Of a stretch of 64,000 nucleotides of DNA, positions 58,201-64,000 are shown one piece after another. A program made the translations under genes and the position numbers. The notes beneath the pieces are model-generated. The model made no database searches. It saw only the letters and a list, made by a program, of their open reading frames with translations, and had not been told where the DNA came from. The stretch comes from Lathyrus oleraceus (taxonomy: Eukaryota; Streptophyta; Magnoliopsida; Fabales; Fabaceae): NCBI RefSeq assembly GCF_024323335.1, contig NC_066581.1, positions 297,932,536 through 297,996,535 on the forward strand, given 5' to 3'. How positions within the stretch are numbered: position 1 is the stretch's first letter; the number at the start of each line of letters is the position of its first letter.

Positions 58201-58353
58201 GACTGCATTCCAAGCCTTATCTATTGCTGAGCCTTCAAGGAAAGGACCTTCTTCATTTGCTTCCTACAATGATGCTAAGTTGGCTATCGAGCATGGTGCA
58301 ATTACTGGTTTAGGACAAATGATCAAGCTGGAAGATAATAAATCCCAGGCTGG
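55224..58353 (+). pseudogene. Ogre C gag-protease
   Basis: One long frame from about DKLTHRYNTRAN (55224), with the first Met at 55269 (MIDHLEQENREL, coiled coil). A TAG lies at 55356-55358. Gag: MPAGFPWGMPVNFVPKG, LRGKDLFGKSAAELCLVPNVKIP, HYFQDSLSCAALIWYMGL, ETFKEYAQRWRELAAQI, FYYERMIASAPSDFTEM. A His/Gln-rich linker lies near 56450-56530. A degenerate knuckle CVYHSGDPGNDVDNC lies near 56699. Protease: ALSNVLVDTGSSLNVLL (intact DTG, near 57820) and CLLGRPWIHEAGAVTSTLHQ. A frameshift near 58200 moves the end into another frame (FQALSIAEPSRKGPSSF...), where family D is inserted after KSQAG. The best-preserved Ogre coding region in the window. Confidence 0.92.
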
Positions 58354-59376
58354 TGTAGCACCTCAAATTTGCACCTATCATTGTACATACATTTTCATAT
58401 TAGGTCATAGCATATCATGGTCCACTGCATAGCATTGCATTGCCCCCATTTGCCTCAAGTGCAAGCTAATCAAGAATTAGGTCAAACTGATCAGGAGATC
58501 AGTCAACCAAGCAAGCAAGTGTGTTTCTCAAGGAGCCAAGGCCCTAGGGTTGGTCCAACATGTTCACATGACTTGAGGATCCATTTGAAGTGTTTAGGTC
58601 AAAGATTGGAGGCTCAGAGGTCATCAGTCCAGGCACAATCAGTCAGAAACCCTAGAAAAGTCAAACTTGGTCAACTGTGGTTGATTTTGTGGTTTTGATG
58701 GATGGATTTGGTTTGAGAGAGCTTATTCATGTCCCAATAGGCCTCATATATCATGGCAAACAATATCATTGAAGAATTTGAAGCCAATCAGAAAATTTCC
58801 AAAAATAGAAACTGGACCTGTAATTTTAACTGCCAAAAATGGAAACTTCTTGATCCCAAACTTACATCTTGATACAAGCTTCAAATGAATTTTTTCCCAA
58901 CATGAAAGTTGAAGATCTTGTTCTCCCATTTCCAAAAAGTCCAAGAACTCTCAATTCCCATGTATGGTTGTCAAGATATGATCAAATCATTTTCACAAAA
59001 TCTTGAACTTCAAAAGGCCATGTCTCTCAAACCATTTGGCCAAAATTGGTGAGGTTTTTTCCAACAAACCACATTTAACCTCCTCTTTCCAAAAATGTAA
59101 ATTTCATGTACCAAAACCTTACCATGCAAAATGGCCTTTTTGGACTTGTCTTAATTAAATTCAAGTATGGTGCAAAAATGACTTTGTGAAATAACCATTT
59201 TTAGGACATTTGGCCAATTGGAACTTGTTTGAATTGTTATTTGAAGCTTTCCCAAGGCCCAAACTCGGGCAGAACACACACCTCCATGTGCATTTGGTTG
59301 AAACTTAGCAAATTGGCAAAATGCTTCATTTGAGCTAATCATGTTTAGTACTCCATTAGCCAATGTTAAACAGATG

Positions 59377-59383
59377 TATATAA
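59377..59383 (+). promoter_or_regulatory. TATA box of D 5' LTR (TATATAA)
   Basis: TATATAA at LTR base 1024, matching the position of TATAAATA in the solo D LTR (base 1027). Confidence 0.55.
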
Positions 59384-62300
59384 CCTTATTTTCTGTCATT
59401 TCAACCCTAGCAGCAGCCATCAATCAGACATAATTCTTCATTTTCTCTCAAATCTCATTTTTCCATTTTGCATTTTTCTGGCCAAAACTTCCAAAGAGCT
59501 CGAGCAATCCTTGGTTGTCTCATCATCTGACCATCATTTGGAAGCCATTTCCAAGCATCAATCACCAACTGAAAGTTCATCTCATGTTCTGTTTTCTTCA
59601 AGCTACTTCCATGGCAAATCGTGATTGGAGCATTTTCAAGCCTTACTGAGCCAAAGCATCTCAACCATTCACTTTGTGGAGCTTGTAACTTCATCTGTTT
59701 TGAACCAGAACAGCCAAATAACCACTGAAGCTCGATTGCTCTTCACTTTTGGTTAGTTTTCGATTCACTCATTTTCCAAAATTATGCCATGCTTTAGATA
59801 GTTTATGCCTTGCTGATTCTAATAAGCTATGGATTGCATGAAATGGTTGAGTATTCACTGATTTACATGGATTTGAAGTTTACTACATGAACATGTTCTT
59901 GCTCGATTTGTTTTGATTGTGATGATTTAATGAAATCTATGGTTGGATTATGTATGTATGATGCTTGCTGATTCGAATGCCATGCTTGATTTGATGTTCT
60001 GGGCATTTTGATTTTTTCGATTGAGTGGAAGTGATGAAGCTTCACTCTTGCTGTTCAAACCCTAATTATTTCCAGAAAGTTTGATTTTCACGTGTTGCAT
60101 GTTTGCTGTTACTGTTCTATTGGCATGGGCCAATCAGAACATTTCGTTCACTCGCCCCTGTACGCCGCGTTTTGGTAATTGCATGTGAGATTTACAAAAA
60201 TGCCACCGGTCAACACTTTGACTTATTAAACCATGTTTATTTTGTTCATTTATTCCAAATTGATACCTCATCTTCCAAAAATCATAATTCACTCATTTTA
60301 ATTCCAAAATTCATGAAAATTTTTGCATCATGCTCTGCTTGATCTCTATTATTTTATCATGATTTTTCCTGATTTTTTGGATGGTTGAATTCTTAATGGC
60401 ATTAGGGTTTTTGACATGTATGCATATTTTGTACATCTTGCCAATTCAATTGTGAAATGATGATGATATATCCAATGGCCCTGAATTTTTTGTGCATAAA
60501 CTAGACTCTTCCATGGTGATTTTGATGTAGAGTTCATGAATTTATCTTATCTGGTTTGGGAGTTATGAATTTTTGAATTAGGGTGTGACAATTTGTGTCA
60601 CACCATTGATGTGCAATTTCATGATTTTCTTTAACATGCTTCCTGACCTCCAATTGATGTGAATTTTTGCATAAACTTACTATTGTATGTCTAGTTTGCA
60701 CATGATTTTTCTTGGAATTATTTGTGCCATTTTCCATTTGTTTGAGATTTTATCCCCTGTTTGACCAAAATGTTGACCTTATGTGATACATGTTGCCATT
60801 TCATTTGTGAAATTCTCATACTTTATTGGATGATCATGAAATTTTACATGTGAATGCTAGACATCCTAAGCTTTGCCATGGTTCTAGTCCCATTCATTTA
60901 TCATATGCCATCTCTGATTTATGAATTTTTCAAGTTGATGCATGTTTGGTTGACTTCTTTGAGCATGTTCAAAATTGCTTTGACTTTCTGATTTTCATTG
61001 ACTGCCTTCCACTTATCCAAATGAGATGAAATTTGACATGCTTACCATGCTATGTGTTAGGATTGATCATGATTTATTTGGTGATTTTTGGAAATGTTTG
61101 AGTTTGCTTTTGGGTTAAGTCTTGCTGTTGACTTCTATGAGCTCTCATTTGCCATGCTTTGACTTCTTTTGCTTATAAAATGATGATGATGCATGATATA
61201 AACATGAAACCAATTGGGTTTGCTTCCTAAATGTTTGAATTTGATTTTGATTAGACATTGATTGTTGTTTTGGCTTTCTCATTCATTTTTGACCCTAGGC
61301 TTGTCCTAGTGGTCCTGTGGCTTATGTTTGAGTTCTTGTTTTCAGGTTAAGCTACAAATGCTTCAAAGAGATCATTACAATTTGATTGAGTTCATTTGAT
61401 TATCATGAGCTAACCTCTTTGTTTTGTAGGTTGCTTGGCTCATGTGCCTTGAGCATTGTGCTTTGCCCATTTGTTAATTGCATTGACTGTTGATGTCTGT
61501 TTCTTTTTGCTTTGTTTGAAGTTGTATACTAATGTCTGCTTGACTATTTCAGGTGCTTTTAGTTGCTCAGTTCCTTGTGAACTTTTTCTTTGCTTTGCTT
61601 GTATAAGCAATTTGCATTGAGGTATAACTTCCTAACTTCATGTAGTCTGGAAGACCTGGCCTGTTACTTGGCCAGGCAACTGTCTGAAGTCCTCCTTAAG
61701 AGGCAATGTTTGTGACTGTTTACATTTGTCCTTGTATAGAGTCAAAGACCTCCTAAGTGAAGATGCAATTGGCAGAACCCAAGGGATATGCAACCTATCC
61801 CCTGCTATTCTGTGTGTCATCTGCTTTGCTCACACCACTGTGTTGATGCATTGCAGATACAAACCCAAGATCTTGTACAATTGTACAGTTGAGTCAGTTT
61901 CAAATGTGTAGAAGGGTTCCCACTTTCTGAACCCACACATTTTTGTCAAATGCTCTCCCTGACCAGGGATAAGAGCAATGAGGCACACCCCTCATCTCCT
62001 TTCATCTGCTTCACCTTAGCCCCTCAATGGCAAGGTTAAGAGCACCATTCACCCCGTTCCAGAGGTTTGTTTGTTGAGGTTGATATGACCCCTCGACTAA
62101 AACCTAACCCATGTTTGAGCCCCTTGTTGGTGTGTTTATTTTATGCTGTATGTGCTTGTATGTGCTTGTGTGGTGTGATTGTATCCCCTAGGTTTGTCAG
62201 ACTCCGCGTAGTCTCGTTTGCATGTCAATTAAGGTAGCACGGTTCCTTCGTATAGGACTTCCTTTCTTGCTTGAGCTTTCCTAAAACACAAACAAACATC

Positions 62301-62428
62301 ATCCCCTCTTAAGGATACGTTAACTCCTTCTACTACAGATGAGTAAGTCTCCAAAGGTCGAGCATCAGGTAGATTGTGCAGTGACGTTGTCCACTTAAAA
62401 AACACAAACCAACAGAAATAGTTTAGCC

Positions 62429-62497
62429 GAACTACGGCAACTCTGATTCTCATGTCCAGATGAGATACGTAGGCACGAGATGCGATGTCTTGTCGAG
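62429..62497 (+). promoter_or_regulatory. Two-hairpin module 1 in D 5' LTR
   Basis: GAACTACG, stem TCTCAT/ATGAGA (62448-62453 with 62460-62465), TACGTAGGCA, second stem around gcgat. Same as module 1 of the solo copy. Confidence 0.6.
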
Positions 62498-62524
62498 TTT
62501 GACTAACAACTAACGCTAATTCTC

Positions 62525-62620
62525 TTCTCTCGCCCTCGTTGCGATTGAGACCTTTTTTTTCTCTCGCCCTCGTTGCGATTGAGACCTCCCCTTTCTCTTG
62601 CCCTAGTTGCAATCGAGACC
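62525..62620 (+). repeat. Three-unit 34-bp repeat in D 5' LTR
   Basis: Three units of the type tctcgccctcgttgcgattg plus agacc. The solo D LTR has two (50742-50800). Confidence 0.9.
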
Positions 62621-62706
62621 CTTGCTTCCTGTGCAAGATAGGTTTGGTGTGGCTTGCTTCCTGTGCAAGTCATGTTTGGGATAGGCTTGCTTCCTGTGCA
62701 AGTTAG
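62621..62706 (+). repeat. cttgcttcctgtgcaag repeats in D 5' LTR
   Basis: Three units 30-40 bases apart, each a small inverted repeat (CTTGC...GCAAG). Not present in the solo D LTR. Confidence 0.85.
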
Positions 62707-62826
62707 CTAGAAACCTTAACTTAGGGTTGACTTTGCATGACAACATTTAGGCTCGAGTCGTAGTCTCCCTAGTGTTGTGTCTCCCTCTGTTATCTGGTTA
62801 AGCTAGTCCTTTTTCCCTGCGTAGGG

Positions 62827-62893
62827 GAACTACGTCGCCCTGATCCTCATACCAGATGAGGTACGTAGGCAGGAGATGAGTTGATCTCTCCGG
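62827..62893 (+). promoter_or_regulatory. Two-hairpin module, extra copy in D 5' LTR
   Basis: GAACTACG, stem CCTCAT/ATGAGG (62845-62850 with 62856-62861), TACGTAGGCA, second stem GAGAT/ATCTC around gagttg. Not found in the solo D LTR. Confidence 0.6.
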
Positions 62894-63189
62894 GCGCCCT
62901 TTTTTCTTCTTGTGTGTGTCGTTTGACAGTTGCTAGGCTCGAGTGCTTGACTCCTTAGCAATTTGTTGTCTGTTTGTTTGAGTGTGTGCTTGACAGTTAT
63001 AGGCTCGAGTCCCCGACTCCCTATTAACTTGTTATGTTGTTGTGTGCTTGGAAGCCGATGTAAGTCCATCGAGTGGCATTTGGGTTCCAGTTTGTATGCG
63101 TTTTGGTTCGGATGCTGATGTAAGTCCAGTGATTGGCATTCAGGCTCCACGTTTGCCTTTTCCTGTGTTTGTTTGTGTGCGTGTCAGCC

Positions 63190-63260
63190 GAGCTACGAAT
63201 GCTCTGATTCTTCTTTCGTCCAAGAAGATACGTATGCATAGGATGCGACATCCTAGCGAG
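63190..63260 (+). promoter_or_regulatory. Two-hairpin module 2 in D 5' LTR
   Basis: GAGCTACG, stem TCTTCTT/AAGAAGA (63209-63215 with 63222-63228), TACGTATGCA, second stem TAGGAT/ATCCTA around gcgac. Confidence 0.6.
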
Positions 63261-63281
63261 CATGTGTCGTTTCCCCAATCC

Positions 63282-63349
63282 GAACTACTTCGACTCTGAT
63301 GTCTATGCCTGATAGACTAAGTAGGCCCAGGACGCGACATCCTGCCGAG
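63282..63349 (+). promoter_or_regulatory. Two-hairpin module 3 in D 5' LTR
   Basis: GAACTAC, stem GTCTAT/ATAGAC perfect (63301-63306 with 63312-63317), AAGTAGGCCC, second stem CAGGA/TCCTG around the cgcgaca loop. Confidence 0.6.
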
Positions 63350-63648
63350 TCAGTCTTGTCTGTTTTCTTGTGTCTCTTTCAGCCAGTGTGTGTGTGTTTG
63401 AGCAGTGTTATAGCAACCATTTTCCTTCCTATTGTGCGTGGATCCCGTCGAGTACGACGGATGCGAAGGGGTGCTAATACCTTCCCTTCGCATAACCGAC
63501 TCCCGATCCCATTCTCTTTGGTCGCGAGACCATGTTCTTTCCTAGGTTTACTTCGAGCGTTTCCTTTCCCTCTTTTGGGATAAATAACGCACGGTGGCGG
63601 CTCTGTTGTTTCTTCTTTTCCCGCCGGTTTTTCGCGTAATGCGACAGC

Positions 63649-63666
63649 TGGCGACTCTGTTGGGGA
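63649..63666 (+). promoter_or_regulatory. Family D primer binding site
   Basis: The sequence tggcgactctgttgggga lies two bases after the LTR. It differs by one base from the PBS of Ogre C, so the same tRNA-Arg type primer is expected. Confidence 0.85.
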
Positions 63667-64000
63667 AATAGAGACGTTGACCTATGCTGGTCCATCTTCC
63701 CTGAGCGAGTCTCTCCTAGCGCTATCTAGGTTAGGGTTTTGGTTGCTTTGTGCTGTGTTTATTTATTGCATTCATTATTTGTTCATTTCATTTATTGATT
63801 GCATTGATTGTGTGCATTAATGTTTGCATTCATATTCATTATTCATTCTGCCTGGCTGGTTGTCTGTTTTTCTTTGTGGGGTGGGAGTCAGTTGAGGTAA
63901 AAGGTCCAATACCCAGACCATGAGTGAAATCTAGGATGATTAGGAATAGAGTGATTCATGGGAAGCGGGTGGTATTGCGCCACTTAGCGGAACATTGATA
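63667..64000 (+). other. Start of family D leader
   Basis: Noncoding, with runs of short tcatt/cattg repeats (63765-63845). Nothing else recognised before the window ends. Confidence 0.6.

Larger units (their letters stand above)
42612..58353 (+). mobile_element. Plus-strand Ogre element C (5' LTR, PBS, ORF1, gag-pro)
   Basis: 5' LTR 42612-46513 plus 51581-52564 (about 4.89 kb without insertion), PBS 52571-52588, leader, ORF1 53492-54939, gag-pro 55224-58353. ORF1 upstream of gag is a known Ogre trait. It is inserted in the pre-gag region of A. The 5' LTR holds a D-family solo LTR, and the protease end is cut by a D-family element at 58354. RT and everything downstream lie beyond the window. 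Confidence 0.93.
58354..63646 (+). repeat. Family D 5' LTR (5293 bp)
   Basis: It begins tgtagcacctcaaatttgca and ends cgcgtaatgcgaca just before the PBS. TATATAA at 59377 (base 1024), a GGTGTGACA inverted repeat (60582-60604), a CCTGGCC/GGCCAGG hairpin (about 61657), a three-unit 34-bp repeat (62525-62620), three units around cttgcttcctgtgcaag (62621-62706), and four two-hairpin modules. It is longer than the solo copy mainly through material at about 62621-63040 that the solo copy lacks, while the solo copy has two more array units. No genes seen. Confidence 0.92.
58354..64000 (+). mobile_element. Family D Tat/Ogre-like element, 5' end
   Basis: 5' LTR (58354-63646), PBS and start of leader; the rest lies right of the window. 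It is inserted in the C protease tail with presumed left duplication gctgg (58349-58353). The LTR termini, PBS of Ogre type and LTR size place it in the Tat/Ogre group, but the LTR sequence differs from Ogre A-C. Confidence 0.9.

Overview
The window is intergenic DNA from a large plant nuclear genome and consists entirely of nested LTR retrotransposons. I see no host gene, rRNA, tRNA or prokaryotic feature. Four kinds of element are present: Ty3/gypsy Tat/Ogre elements with LTRs of about 5 kb, an Athila/Cyclops-like gypsy element, a Ty1/copia SIRE/Maximus-like element, and a second Tat/Ogre family (called D here). Very long Ogre LTRs with a tRNA-Arg type primer site, together with Athila and Maximus, are typical of legumes of tribe Fabeae (Pisum, Vicia, Lathyrus, Lens). 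That host assignment is inference.

Layout. Positions 1-11868 are the 3' part of a Maximus/SIRE-like copia element (integrase, RT-RNase H, downstream extra ORF, PPT, 3' LTR). It is split by a 4.86-kb Ogre solo LTR (1035-5895, TSD CCTRT). The copia element lies in a minus-strand Ogre LTR, E (11869-14690), which itself lies in the 3' UTR of a plus-strand Ogre, B (3' UTR 14691-15827, PPT, 3' LTR 15840-16659 plus 29211-33167). The B 3' LTR is split by an almost complete Athila element (16660-29205, TSD GAAAG). Both LTRs, PBS, gag-pro-RT-RH-INT, two env-position ORFs and PPT are visible in it.

B lies in a minus-strand Ogre, A, whose RT (33168-34288), candidate intron (34289-34543), protease and gag (34544-36956 and 41648-42487) read leftwards. 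The A gag is split by another solo LTR (36957-41642, TSD CATAC). At 42612 A is interrupted by plus-strand Ogre C: 5' LTR 42612-46513 plus 51581-52564, PBS, ORF1, gag-pro to 58353. The C 5' LTR holds a 5.06-kb family-D solo LTR (46514-51575, TSD CTAAG). The C protease end is interrupted by a second family-D element with 5' LTR (58354-63646), PBS and leader running off the right edge.

Order of events from the nesting: A is oldest; B, C and the 36957 solo LTR entered A; E entered B; Maximus entered E; the 1035 solo LTR entered Maximus; Athila entered B; the two D copies entered C. All coding regions carry stops or frameshifts, many of a kind expected from C-to-T (or complementary G-to-A) change. 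None looks autonomous as it stands, though several catalytic motifs are intact.

The observation I rate most worth following is a repeated two-hairpin module in the 3' part of the Tat/Ogre LTRs. Each copy opens with GARCTAC, followed by a stem, usually a TACGTAGGCA-like box, and a second stem. Copies within family D keep both stems while the stem sequences differ, which looks like covariation for an RNA structure. Next are the duplicated env-position domain in the Athila element, a promoter-like sequence before the Maximus extra ORF, and an Ogre intron whose splicing rejoins the frame.
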